Shown piece by piece: positions 49,655 through 58,871 of a stretch of 64,000 nucleotides of DNA. The notes beneath the pieces were generated by a model, which ran no database searches, had not been told where the DNA came from, and was given only the letters and a program-made list of their open reading frames with translations. Position numbers and translations under genes: made by a program. The number at the start of each line of letters is the position of its first letter. Positions within the stretch are counted from its first letter, which is position 1. The DNA is taken from contig CAJNDS010000213.1 in the NCBI GenBank assembly GCA_905221605.1, positions 522,212 through 586,211 on the forward strand, read 5' to 3'. Source of the stretch: Symbiodinium natans. Its lineage: Eukaryota > Sar > Dinophyceae > Suessiales > Symbiodiniaceae.

Positions 49655-51487
49655 ATGCCGCCTCGGAAGCTCGATGCTGTCCGACGACGGCCCTCGATGG
49701 CCCCGGGTGCCTCCATCCTCCGCCGCGGACGATTCTCGAGTGACACAGGGCATGCGGGAAGAGGTCGACCCGCCACAGCAGACAACAGCCTCTCAGACGG
49801 AGATCCCGAGGGCACCTCAGAGGCATCCCAGACGACTCCCACCACCGGCACTGTTACACTCCCGAACAGGGCATCCGCCACTGAGACGCCCTCTTCTTCC
49901 TCAGCCAGGACAGCTCTGGCGCTACGACGGGGTCTCGATGCCGGACATGGCAGTCCTGGATCCGCCAGGTCACGGTCCCCTTCGCACTGTGAGGGACGTG
50001 CATCCTCACCCCGGCCACGCGCCGAACTGGGAAGAGAGGACAGCCCACCGCCGAATCCGGGCGGGACCACCGAATCCAGAACGGCACGCATCGCATTTCT
50101 CCGGGCACGGCTCCGAACCCGAGAGACAAGATCCAGCAGCCCCTCGCCCACACGAAGGGATGCACCCTCGGACATACGGCCTGCGCCCAAGCCTGCTGCG
50201 GGCCCAGACAGAGGAGCTCATACCGTACCAGGAGGCCCACCTCCGCCGACTGCGGGGATGCTGCCGACCGGGCCACCACCACCTACTGCTGGCATGGGCT
50301 CCACCTTTCGACCACCACCTCCACGCAATCTCAGACCGGCCATCGGTGAACCTCCAGTTGCACCTGCAACTGGAGGCTGCGCAACAGGAGGGCATCCTTC
50401 AAGCCCTTCTGGCCCACATGGTCCAGCGGGGCCTCCCGCACCACGCCCGGCAGCCATCACCCTGTCGCTCGTGTATTCGCCCGAGGGGCTACCATCGGTC
50501 CTACTCCCCCCTGGATATGGAGCCCGACCGATTGGTCCTGGATCAGACCATCAGCCCGCGCACCGGGGGTATTGGGAGGACCCTTGCCCTCAGGCATTGC
50601 AGCCCCTGGCTCCCCCACTACTCCTGCCATACTGGACGAAGACGAGGGGGACGCAACTGGCGGTGTACCATGATGACCTCAGGTGCAGCATTTGGCCCCC
50701 TGCCCGGTCCTCTCCTTTGCTATCTGCACTTCGACGCGGGGCACCCTGGGTAGGACTGGCATCGACATCCAAGCCTAGGACCATTGCTGGCAAAGCCTGG
50801 CAGCTGCTTCGTAAATGGAAATTCAAATACCCAAGCTCCCGCACCCTGCGCAAGAGCAAGTACAAAAAAGTCAACCTCTCGCGCTGGCGCATATGGATGT
50901 CCCATGCAGCCCCTCTTCTCTCTCTCCTTCTCTCTGCTCTCTCTCTCACCTGCCTCGTGACGCACTGTACCCCTAGACCTTACTTGCAATCCAAGGCTGA
51001 TCGCGGTCCCAAGCCCGCGTCCCGAACGAGAACTTCTGTCAGGACTCTGATTGCATTTCTTGTCCTTACGAAGGTGATACCATGCATTACCGCTCCCATC
51101 AGTTCGGGTGAGCCGAGGGTTGGACCAGCGGCCTCTGGTCCTGAAGCCCCCACCTCTTTCACATCTCGCCACATGCCGGCGAACCCAGGCCATCATGTCC
51201 CTACACTACCTGGCTGCAGAAAACGTGCTTTTAAGAGAGCAATTCTACGTGCCCAACACTTTGGAATGACGCGTTATCGAGGCAGGCTATGCACTGTTGC
51301 GGACCTCACTGGCATGCGCTGCTCGTCTCAGCAGCCCGTTCGCAATATTGCCCCTCGCAATGCGCCCCACCCCCTTCAGACTTCCAGCCCGAGATGCAGC
51401 ACTGTGACATGGGAACGCAGGTGGACTAACAGCCACCGTGTGGAACGAATTCCTTACCTGGCTAAAGTTAACCCCGCACGGGCATGA
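49655..51487 (+). CDS. LINE second open reading frame, Pro-rich, enters endonuclease
   Basis: 610 codons from ATG. A long Pro/Ser/Arg-rich region (PPPPTAGM repeats) is followed by a basic stretch (WQLLRKWKFKYPSSRTLRKS), a hydrophobic helix (LLSLLLSALSLTCLV), and near the end STVTW. In APE endonucleases a strand of this kind is followed by N..GL; here that part (NAGGL) is in the +1 frame from 51414. The two frames therefore look like parts of one ORF separated by a single extra base or a programmed shift. Confidence 0.55.
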   Translation: MPPRKLDAVRRRPSMAPGASILRRGRFSSDTGHAGRGRPATADNSLSDGDPEGTSEASQTTPTTGTVTLPNRASATETPSSSSARTALALRRGLDAGHGSPGSARSRSPSHCEGRASSPRPRAELGREDSPPPNPGGTTESRTARIAFLRARLRTRETRSSSPSPTRRDAPSDIRPAPKPAAGPDRGAHTVPGGPPPPTAGMLPTGPPPPTAGMGSTFRPPPPRNLRPAIGEPPVAPATGGCATGGHPSSPSGPHGPAGPPAPRPAAITLSLVYSPEGLPSVLLPPGYGARPIGPGSDHQPAHRGYWEDPCPQALQPLAPPLLLPYWTKTRGTQLAVYHDDLRCSIWPPARSSPLLSALRRGAPWVGLASTSKPRTIAGKAWQLLRKWKFKYPSSRTLRKSKYKKVNLSRWRIWMSHAAPLLSLLLSALSLTCLVTHCTPRPYLQSKADRGPKPASRTRTSVRTLIAFLVLTKVIPCITAPISSGEPRVGPAASGPEAPTSFTSRHMPANPGHHVPTLPGCRKRAFKRAILRAQHFGMTRYRGRLCTVADLTGMRCSSQQPVRNIAPRNAPHPLQTSSPRCSTVTWERRWTNSHRVERIPYLAKVNPARA

Positions 51488-54400
51488 CATAATATGTATC
51501 CAGGAGACCTTCTGGCGTGATGACCACGAATGGGATGACGATGAATGGACATACATACATCACGGAAGCCACAAACCTAAGGAGGCTGGACTGCTGATGT
51601 GCATATCCAAAAAGCTTGCACCCTCCCACATGATTAAGCACACCCCTGTTCTTGTGGGCCGCTTACAGCATGTGCGGATCTTCTTCCCTCAGCCCCTGGA
51701 CATTCTTCATGTCTATCAACACGCCTGGTATCACCAAAAGCAAGATGATCCCACTGACTGGTGGCAGGGCGCGATTTCGAGAAGGCACCGATTCCTCCAG
51801 AAGTTGCAATCCACCCTTCGAGGCCTCCCCATTCGCAATCCACTGTGTGTCATTGGTGATCTCAACACCTCACTCCCGCACATGCCAGGTGTCACAGGTA
51901 TGGGCAGACCCTCGAAGCCTGGTCCACAATCCGATGTGGACGATCTATGTTCACTCCTAGAGGTTCACCGACTGTGTGCATGCAACACCTTCGGAAAAGC
52001 TCCAGCTGCAACTTTCATCAATGATGCCACAGGAGCTGCCACACAGATCGACTTTGTTCTAATACGTCAGCTTCACAGCGATCGTGACAGCAAAAAGGCA
52101 ACCCCGTTCCGATGGCCGGTTGCATCCACGCGCAAAGGGGCACAACATGTTCCTGTCAAGGCGACCTTCACGCTCAAGTGGACCCCGTGGAGCTGGTCTC
52201 AGCCTGCAGAACAGAACACCAGCATACCTCCTAGACAAGTTGCCGACTCACTTCGACAGAACCCGAAACGTGCTGAAGAGTTCACGCTCGCACTTGCCAA
52301 GGCCCTACCGCATCAGCCTACGATCAAACAGCTGGATCAATCACTCATGACCACTTGGCATGCTGTTGATGGCAGACCAGCTACTGATCTCCCAGGAATT
52401 GCGGATAGACCTCACCAACAAGTTCTCAAACTATGGGAGGCCCGGGCTAATCTACATCTTGCGCCACGCACCGACTCCTTACTGATGGACTGCTTCCATC
52501 ACTGGCGAGCACTTGCGCCGGTACTTAAGGCCGAGCTTCAACTCAAACGAGCCGCTCGACAGCGCAAACGAGACTTTCTCAACGACTGCCTTAAGCAAGC
52601 GGAAGAGGCCTCCGCGACTGGCAACCATGCTCTGACATACCGCATTGTCCGAGTGCTTGCCCCAAAACAGCCCAAGAAGCGCATCCAGATCAGAACCCCC
52701 CAGGGACAGGTTCAAAGACCATCCGCCGAACGAGATACTCTTGTCTCTTACTTCCGCGATCTCTATCAATCACCGATCGCCCCACCGGCGACTGCATCAT
52801 GCCCTGCACTCTACACGCAGGATGGGTGTCTTATGGCACTACAGGCTCTGCCCAGACAAAAAGCGGTTCTACCCGGTGCTGCGCCTGGCATTCTCTGGTC
52901 CATTGGTGCATCAGTCCTTGCCCCTGCAGTCACCGACACGCTGAATAATGCCTTCGCAGCTCTCCCCGAGCCGCCACAGCCTGAGATCACAGACATATCT
53001 CTTTGTCTCCTGCCAAAACCAGCCAAAGTTGCACAGCAACCGGCGGATGTTCGCCCCATCAGTTTGCTACACCCTGTGAATAAGATCCAAGCTGGCATGC
53101 TGGCCCGTATCGTTAAGCCCTACCTCACCTCGTACCTGCATGACATCCCTCAATATGCATACGTAAGTGAGCGCTCAGCCCCGGAAGCACTCTGCCGCGT
53201 CTTTTCGCACCTGCACAAAGTACGCCAAAATGCTCCCACTAAGGAGGGCATGGTACAGCGGCGCCAGCAGGGGGTCCTACGCACTGAATGCCAAGGAGGA
53301 ATCACCTTCTCACTCGATGTCGCCAAAGCCTTTGACACAATACCGAGGTGGGTCATCATACGTGCTTGCGAAGATGCCCAAATTCCTTCAGAGGTCATCC
53401 AACATATCACAGCTGTGCACGAGCAACTGAATGTTGGCTTATGTCATTTTGGTCATAAGGGATCATGCCGCACCAGTCGCGGAATACGCCAAGGCTGTAA
53501 TTTGGCGCCATCTTTATGGAGCCTTGCGACGGCCTACGTTCACAAGCACCTTCGCTCCACCCTCGGTCCAGAGATTGACAGCATCGTAACATGGTTTGCC
53601 GACGATGTCATTGCCCAATGGCAGGTCCAAACCATCCAAGAACTTCGAGGTGCCTTGAGCCAACTCTCAACGCTTGTTACCGCATTACGTCAATTTGGAA
53701 TGGATGTGAGCTCTCAGAAGAGTGTCATTTTGTATTCACTGCATGGCACAAAAGCAGCCCAATTCCTGCATTCTTCCAGGATCAAACGTGCCGACAAGTG
53801 GCATCTAAGAATAAGCCCTGACCTTGACTTCCCCATAGTCAGACAACATAAGTATCTAGGAGTAATAATCTCCTATGGCAGCTTTGAGACACACACCTTG
53901 GATCACCGCATGAAATGCGCCTCGGCCACCTTTGCGCGATTGCGACACATCCTTTGCACCAAAAATGTTCTTTCCACTGCAAAAAGAGTCTTACTTTGGC
54001 GCACGATTGTTTGGCCGACCCTTAAATATGGGCTTTCATCCCTGCTGCTGTCCTACAAAGACCATGCACGCCTCACTGGATACGTCGCCAGACAGTTGCG
54101 CACCATTACGGGCCAGCTCGCGCATCTTACGCACGAGCCTACGCATGATTTCCTTCAGAAATGGAATGCGCGCCCCGGGACTTCCCTGCATGCGGAAGTG
54201 GTCACAAATCAACAACGATACCACCGGCAAACCGGCTTGTGTGCAGCGAGAGTCACGCAATGGTTCCATCTTCTTCTTGCCACATATCATACTGCTGAGA
54301 GTCTGCCTTCCGCCTCTAGACTCACGCCAGTTGAAGCCATTGTGACCCAGGTCCATCAATGCCCAGATTGCCCCTCCTGTTTTGCCACGGCTGGACTTTT

Positions 54401-56873
54401 GAAAATACATAGGGTAAAGGCCCATAAACATGAAAAAGTCATTGCACAACGCAAACAGGCCCAGATGAAAAATCAGGTTGAGCATTCGTTGCAGGGTGTG
54501 CCCACCTGCCGGCATTGCAAGCACGAGTTTAACGGCTGGCGCAACTTCAACACACATATTCTTCTTGGGAACTGCCCTGTGCTAGGCTTGCGATCCACTG
54601 GCTCTCCCGTCCCCAACGCCTCCCCCACCGAAGGCGCGGCGCATTGCACCGTGCCTGCGCCGCAGACTTTGGCTGAGCCGGACACTGCGTTCGCACCCAC
54701 CATATCGCTCGAGGCCACTTACCAAGAACTTCAAGTGACCCGAGGAGACCAATGGAGGATGGTGACGCAAAGCCAGACGCTGCGCTCACGTATGAAAAAC
54801 CATTGCCCTGAGTGCAATCTGTATGCTGCAGACTCCTCCAGAATAAAGGTGCACATGAAAGCCAAACACCACGACAGCCTTGATCTGCTCGAGCACGCTG
54901 AAGCTCTCTCCTCTTGCGTGCGTACCGGCAAGCCTTGCCTGTACTGTGGCCAGCACATCCCTAAGACGACTTTTGAGGGCACACATGCGGTTGGCTGTTT
55001 TGTGCTTTGGCAAACCATGTACGTCATGCTACAGAGCGGTGTCATCCCGTCAGGTCTTGACTATGACAGCAAGCGATTCAGGAATTCCAGATGGGGACGA
55101 GCTCGACTTGTTTCGGAAGTTCATGCCGAGCCAACAGACCGAAGGGGAGGGCGCGACGGTGCAGGAAAGGGCGGCCAAGCAGCAGAGGACCCAGACAGGG
55201 CAGAAGGGAGGCAGTGGAAAACCCGGGAAGGGCAAGGGCAACCACCGCGGGCAAATGGCCCCCACTCGATCCAGGCGTTCCTCCGACAAGTCCCAAGGCA
55301 TGAGCGACCAGAATCTGCACCTGTTGTGTCAGCTGCTGATCAGAATGGTCCTCCGCCAGGGGGATGCTCTGCGGATCATAGCCCTCGACACCTCATTCGT
55401 CGTGTGGCTCAGGACGGGCTTACCAGCAGGGGTACCGGAGGCGATGTTCACGGCGGCCCAGAAGTGGAAGGAGCTGAAGGAACAAGGGGGAGTCAAAGCA
55501 CCACTGCGACATGTGCTTTGGATGTGTCTTCTGACAGAGCTGGAGGCCAGGACAAATCCAGCCAAGTTGACGGCGGAACAGAAGGGACCTTTGGCGAAGA
55601 TGGGCTTCCTCAAGGACGATCATTGGCCGTTCCTGAAATAGTCATTCGACGAGGAGCAACTGGTTCAGGACACCGCTCGCTCCCCACTCTCCATGCAAGA
55701 TGCCCATCAGCAAGTGAAGGATCTGCTGTCACTGTCTCAGGATCCCTCGGTCATCACGCGGTTCCATCCCACACGGCCCCTCGCCCCGGAGCTGAAGGGC
55801 CCCAACATCACGTTCCTGATGTCGGTTGCGCTGCGGTCGGAGCAAGCCAACGAACTTCACTCGATCCTCCTGAAGCTGGCCGGAAATGCTTGCACACAGA
55901 TCGTGGGCATGTCGCATCGTCAGGAAAGGCTCAGCCGCTCCAACCTCGAGAAGCAGCTCTCGAAGTTCCTGCAGACGGGTGCGCTGCCGTCCGTAGCAGC
56001 TGGGGAGTCACAGATCATGCCCATGCAGGCGGGACACCTGCACCTGCCATCCCCGCCTCCATGGGGGGACCGAGCACCCATATTGACCAGCAACTTGTTC
56101 TCCGTGCCAAACTTCTCAACCGTGGTAACACATGCTACACCAATGCTGTGGTTCATGCACTACTGTGGCTTGCATGCCGTACCTGCAGTCCAACCATGCC
56201 GTCAGGACTGATGAAGGCGTTCCAGGCGGCTATCAAAGATCGCAAAGGCTTGCATGTCTGGCAGCTTCTTGCATGGCGGCAGCTCATGAAGGATTGGGCA
56301 CAACCGAACAGGCAGCATGATGCTGCTGAACTCTTCACTTTCTTTCAGGACAGAGGCTTTGCTGACATGTTCGAAGGTAATTGGCAACGCAGAACTCTTA
56401 CAAATGGCCACATGTGTGTTGAGGAAGCTGGCAGCACGATGCCACTACTTTTGCCCACGCCTCTGTTTGCTCACTGCACGCCTCAGCACCTGTTGGACAC
56501 ATGGCATGCTCAGGCTGGATTCGCGGGATTGCTGACGGCACCCACTCATCTGATTGTCCAGATCAATCGTTTTGCCACTGCTGAAGAGACAATAAGTAAA
56601 AGCACATGCCCAGTTGATATCATCAGCACGTTAAACGTTCCGGTGTTCACTGTGGACCTTGCCACCACGATGACCCTGTATAGATTGCATGCCTGCATCC
56701 TGCATCTTGGTCCCACTCCCACCTCTGGGCACTACCGTTCCGTGCTTTACACTGATGACAGACGATACATCACTGATGACAACATGGTCGCAAAGTCTCT
56801 TCTGCAGAAGGATGCCGAGCAGCTCTCACTCAATGTGTACATCCTGCTTTACTCCAGAGTTCATAGTGCGTAG
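51408..56873 (+). CDS. LINE endonuclease-RT-zinc finger-USP polyprotein
   Basis: Open from 51408 (no ATG; a GTG lies at 51438). The APE endonuclease has NAGGL, IICIQETFW, GDLNTS (51858), QIDFVLIRQ and a final HVPV. RT has SLDVAKAFDTI, RGIRQGCNLAPSLW and TWFADDVIA (near 53595). Four C2H2/C2HC-like fingers start at CPDCPSCF, CRHCKHEF, CPECNLYA and CLYCGQHI (54355-54990). 55075-56085 reads as poor protein in this frame; the better frame there is +1. USP signatures follow: RGNTCYTNAVVHAL with Cys at 56133, QHDAAELF near 56320, LIVQINRF near 56550, SGHYRSVLY with His at 56730, then ITDDNMV and LLYSR. The Cys, His and Asp/Asn positions of a USP are all present. It probably copies itself by target-primed reverse transcription. 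Confidence 0.88.
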   Translation, partial: HGNAGGLTATVWNEFLTWLKLTPHGHDIICIQETFWRDDHEWDDDEWTYIHHGSHKPKEAGLLMCISKKLAPSHMIKHTPVLVGRLQHVRIFFPQPLDILHVYQHAWYHQKQDDPTDWWQGAISRRHRFLQKLQSTLRGLPIRNPLCVIGDLNTSLPHMPGVTGMGRPSKPGPQSDVDDLCSLLEVHRLCACNTFGKAPAATFINDATGAATQIDFVLIRQLHSDRDSKKATPFRWPVASTRKGAQHVPVKATFTLKWTPWSWSQPAEQNTSIPPRQVADSLRQNPKRAEEFTLALAKALPHQPTIKQLDQSLMTTWHAVDGRPATDLPGIADRPHQQVLKLWEARANLHLAPRTDSLLMDCFHHWRALAPVLKAELQLKRAARQRKRDFLNDCLKQAEEASATGNHALTYRIVRVLAPKQPKKRIQIRTPQGQVQRPSAERDTLVSYFRDLYQSPIAPPATASCPALYTQDGCLMALQALPRQKAVLPGAAPGILWSIGASVLAPAVTDTLNNAFAALPEPPQPEITDISLCLLPKPAKVAQQPADVRPISLLHPVNKIQAGMLARIVKPYLTSYLHDIPQYAYVSERSAPEALCRVFSHLHKVRQNAPTKEGMVQRRQQGVLRTECQGGITFSLDVAKAFDTIPRWVIIRACEDAQIPSEVIQHITAVHEQLNVGLCHFGHKGSCRTSRGIRQGCNLAPSLWSLATAYVHKHLRSTLGPEIDSIVTWFADDVIAQWQVQTIQELRGALSQLSTLVTALRQFGMDVSSQKSVILYSLHGTKAAQFLHSSRIKRADKWHLRISPDLDFPIVRQHKYLGVIISYGSFETHTLDHRMKCASATFARLRHILCTKNVLSTAKRVLLWRTIVWPTLKYGLSSLLLSYKDHARLTGYVARQLRTITGQLAHLTHEPTHDFLQKWNARPGTSLHAEVVTNQQRYHRQTGLCAARVTQWFHLLLATYHTAESLPSASRLTPVEAIVTQVHQCPDCPSCFATAGLLKIHRVKAHKHEKVIAQRKQAQMKNQVEHSLQGVPTCRHCKHEFNGWRNFNTHILLGNCPVLGLRSTGSPVPNASPTEGAAHCTVPAPQTLAEPDTAFAPTISLEATYQELQVTRGDQWRMVTQSQTLRSRMKNHCPECNLYAADSSRIKVHMKAKHHDSLDLLEHAEALSSCVRTGKPCLYCGQHIPKTTFEGTHAVGCFVLWQTMYVMLQSGVIPSGLDYDSKRFRNSRWGRARLVSEVHAEPTDRRGGRDGAGKGGQAAEDPDRAEGRQWKTREGQGQPPRANGPHSIQAFLRQVPRHERPESAPVVSAADQNGPPPGGCSADHSPRHLIRRVAQDGLTSRGTGGDVHGGPEVEGAEGTRGSQSTTATCALDVSSDRAGGQDKSSQVDGGTEGTFGEDGLPQGRSLAVPEIVIRRGATGSGHRSLPTLHARCPSASEGSAVTVSGSLGHHAVPSHTAPRPGAEGPQHHVPDVGCAAVGASQRTSLDPPEAGRKCLHTDRGHVASSGKAQPLQPREAALEVPADGCAAVRSSWGVTDHAHAGGTPAPAIPASMGGPSTHIDQQLVLRAKLLNRGNTCYTNAVVHALLWLACRTCSPTMPSGLMKAFQAAIKDRKGLHVWQLLAWRQLMKDWAQPNRQHDAAELFTFFQDRGFADMFEGNWQRRTLTNGHMCVEEAGSTMPLLLPTPLFAHCTPQHLLDTWHAQAGFAGLLTAPTHLIVQINRFATAEETISKSTCPVDIISTLNVPVFTVDLATTMTLYRLHACILHLGPTPTSGHYRSVLYTDDRRYITDDNMVAKSLLQKDAEQLSLNVYILLYSRVHSA
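55075..56085 (+). CDS. LINE segment coding in the +1 frame between fingers and USP
   Basis: In the frame of 54880-55641 and 55693-56211 the protein has normal composition: IPDGDELDLFRKFMPSQQ, LHLLCQLLIRMVLRQGDALR, FTAAQKWKELKEQGGVKAPL, then LSLSQDPSVITRFHPTRPLA and LNAC-like helices. It has one stop (TAG at 55639-55641). In the polyprotein frame the same DNA gives Gly/Arg/Ser-rich sequence. I infer that the ancestral reading passed through this frame and that indels moved it, although dual coding cannot be excluded. Confidence 0.5.
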
Positions 56874-57197
56874 TTCATAGGCAGCTGATGAGTTACGGCC
56901 CTGCTTGTTACCCCTGCGGCTGTGGGAGGAGGACGCTCACTCCTTTGGCCTTCTTGCAGGGCTACTTGCTACTGTCGCGCGCCGACGGGCGGAAGTGCAG
57001 TGCTAAGGGTGTCGGACTTCCATCTCTGCCTTTTCTCACCTGTTTCTGCAGTTTGGCCTGCTTGGGCATTCGTGCCGGGGCCACAAGTGTTTTGTAGTTA
57101 GGAGCTTAGCTCGCTGCCATTGAGCAGCCGGACCACTGTGTCTGCTGAGGACTCGCTAGGTGCCAGACATGGCATTGCGCCGCAAAGCAAAGCAAAA
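56874..57197 (+). other. LINE 3' untranslated region and tail
   Basis: Non-coding sequence after the USP stop, ending in cgcaaagcaaagcaaaa directly before the right TSD. This is the position where the RT would begin copying. Confidence 0.8.
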
Positions 57198-57210
57198 GCT
57201 TTATCCAAGA
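57198..57210. repeat. LINE right target-site duplication
   Basis: gctttatccaaga, the second copy. Confidence 0.95.
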
Positions 57211-58117
57211 CCGTGTCCATAGCGGCGAGTTAGCAGTAGAGGGAGTGGCCGGAACCGAGAATGTGAGCGATCTTCTCACAAAGAATTTAAATCGCCTCCA
57301 AACAGCAAAACATACTGCAACCCTCGGACTAGAAGATGTGACCAGCATCGATTTCCGAGAGGTCCCAGCAGTCAGGTCTTGCTTGTTGCTGTCTGGAGTG
57401 CTAGATTCGATACTCGGGCCGGACAACCTCGAATATGAAGCTTTCTGTCGGCTATGCGAACTCGAGACTGAATATTCAACTTTGCTGATCGAGTTTTGCA
57501 CGAGTTCACGTTCGAATCTGTACCTGCAAGGAAGTGTGCACCAAGTATTTGTCCTGCCGATTACTCAAGGGGTTGACGGAACCTCAAATGACACCGTGGA
57601 GCGGGTCATGTCTGCAATGAATGTTGCGAGAGAATGGGGGATGAAGGTTGTTTTCTGGAGCAGCACTCCTTGTACCGGAGGTAGCCCGTACCAACGGCGA
57701 CACGAAGATCGGCCGGGCTATCAGGACCATCTACAAGCTTTATTCACGGTGCATCGCAAGCTCTGGCGGAGCTTCTTAGTGATGGTGAACCACCCACAAG
57801 TGGGGGTATGGGTCATAGAATGGCCGCAGAGGTGTGCCTACTGGGGATGGGCAAGCACCCGTTCGTTTGCAAAGCAAAGAACCCATTACACTGGCGAAGT
57901 GCACGGCTGTGTTTCAGGCTTGGTAGGCAGAGATGGATTACCTATCCGAAAGATTTGGAAACTGATGTCGAACGATGAACAGTTTGTGCGAACAATGTCC
58001 GAAACATTTGCATGTACCTGCAAGGGAGATCATTCACGAAACTTTGATCTCAAAACAACGCAGCACTATCCGCCAGCTTTCGCGGACGTCGCCCTGGAAA
58101 GCTTGCGACTGCGGTAA
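57211..58117 (+). CDS. copia 2 RNase H end and methyltransferase-like C-terminal domain
   Basis: Continuation of the copia 2 pol frame after the LINE; GTENVSDLLTKNL is the usual end of copia RNase H. About 240 more residues follow. They hold LLIEFCTSSRSNL, WSSTPCTGGSPYQ (near 57660), WVIEWPQRCAYWGW, GCVSGLVGRDGLPIRKIW and CTCKGDH with YPPAF. The order FC, PC, (I)EWP resembles motifs I, IV and VI of cytosine-5 methyltransferases, but ENV is not present and motif IV is unusual. I call it methyltransferase-like only. Retroelements of dinoflagellates have been reported to carry DNA methyltransferases, which makes the idea plausible. Confidence 0.6.
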
Positions 58118-58328
58118 TTCGCGCCCGCCCGTCCACCCCTGGCTTACCCGCCCACCCGCCCAGCCAGGTTACTTTGCGAGAGTTAGTCGACCTCCAGCGG
58201 TCTGAAATCAGTGCAGCGGTCTAGGACTGAGGAATGCGCCGGCGTGCGCGCCCCGGCGAGGAGCTTAGTTGGCTTTGCGTGGAGCTTAGTTGACGTGACC
58301 AACAGTGAAACTCTTGGTCATGAGGGGG
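58118..58328 (+). promoter_or_regulatory. copia 2 3' untranslated region with polypurine tract
   Basis: Non-coding, C-rich near 58125-58170. The final gaggggg (58322-58328) directly precedes the 3' LTR and is the probable plus-strand primer. Confidence 0.7.
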
Positions 58329-58866
58329 AGTTGATATATGTGACCCTCCTAGTTTCCCAGTTGACACGTGATGTGCACTTGAGTTGTCTGCTATGAGTGT
58401 GAAGCATAGGCACGAGGACATGTCAGGCAGTGCAGATTTCTTTTGGCTTGGTGAGACCTTGTTTTGAGTGGGAAGAACCGTTTTCTGTTCGTTTTCTCGA
58501 AACTCGTTTGTCGGAACTCGTTTCCTGTTTGTGACCTGGTATTTGGTGACCAGAAGTGACTCAAGCCAGTTTAGGTCTGCACAGAGCTCAGCAGAGCACC
58601 TAAGAGGTGCTAGGAACCTACCCACAGTGTTTAGGAGTAGAAGTTCCATGGCTGAGTGTTTTCACCTGAAGTACCTTTGTTTTCCCATGTCTGGCAGACA
58701 GTGTTTGAAGCTGGAGAGCCGTGCTCGCATTGGCTCAAGACGAGCGGAGCTCGAGAAGCTGTGAACAGCGCAGTGGAAAAGAGTCCGCACTTCGTGCTGT
58801 GAGGGTTGAGTGTAGTCTTGACCTGAGGTCCCTTAGGCCCCCGTAGCTGTGCCACGAGTTTCAACG
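58329..58866 (+). repeat. copia 2 3' LTR
   Basis: 538 bp, the same as the 5' LTR except for about one inserted g (gtggaaaagagt here, gtgaaaagagt at the 5' end). Followed by TSD cattc (58867-58871). Confidence 0.92.
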
Positions 58867-58871
58867 CATTC

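Larger units (their letters stand above)
46604..57197 (+). mobile_element. 10.6-kb LINE (non-LTR retrotransposon) with C-terminal USP domain
   Basis: Bounded by a perfect 13-bp TSD and ending in an A-rich tail made of caaag repeats (57180-57197). Contains three long open regions, an APE-type endonuclease, an RT of the LINE type with FADD, C2H2-like fingers and a ubiquitin-specific protease domain. It looks full length because the endonuclease start and a long 5' region are present. At least two frame changes raise doubt about activity. Confidence 0.9.
38276..58866 (+). mobile_element. Ty1/copia LTR retrotransposon 2, split by a LINE
   Basis: 537/538-bp LTRs, a primer site, gag, protease, integrase, RT, RNase H and a C-terminal domain. 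TSD is cattc (38271-38275 and 58867-58871). The uninterrupted host sequence cacttattcacattctggta is present in repeat A units near 9179, 11748 and 60292. Without the nested LINE and its extra TSD copy the element is close to 10 kb. LTR copies differ by about one base (an extra g near 58773), so it is young, yet its reading frames are broken in several places. Confidence 0.95.

Noticed and set aside
49509-50753. 414-codon frame overlapping the second LINE ORF
   Set aside because: His/Pro/Arg-rich composition typical of an alternative phase of Pro-rich coding DNA.
54036-54557. Minus-strand frames opposite the LINE RT, and those opposite copia pol, as antisense genes
   Set aside because: They are shadows of strongly coding plus-strand sequence and have no independent support.
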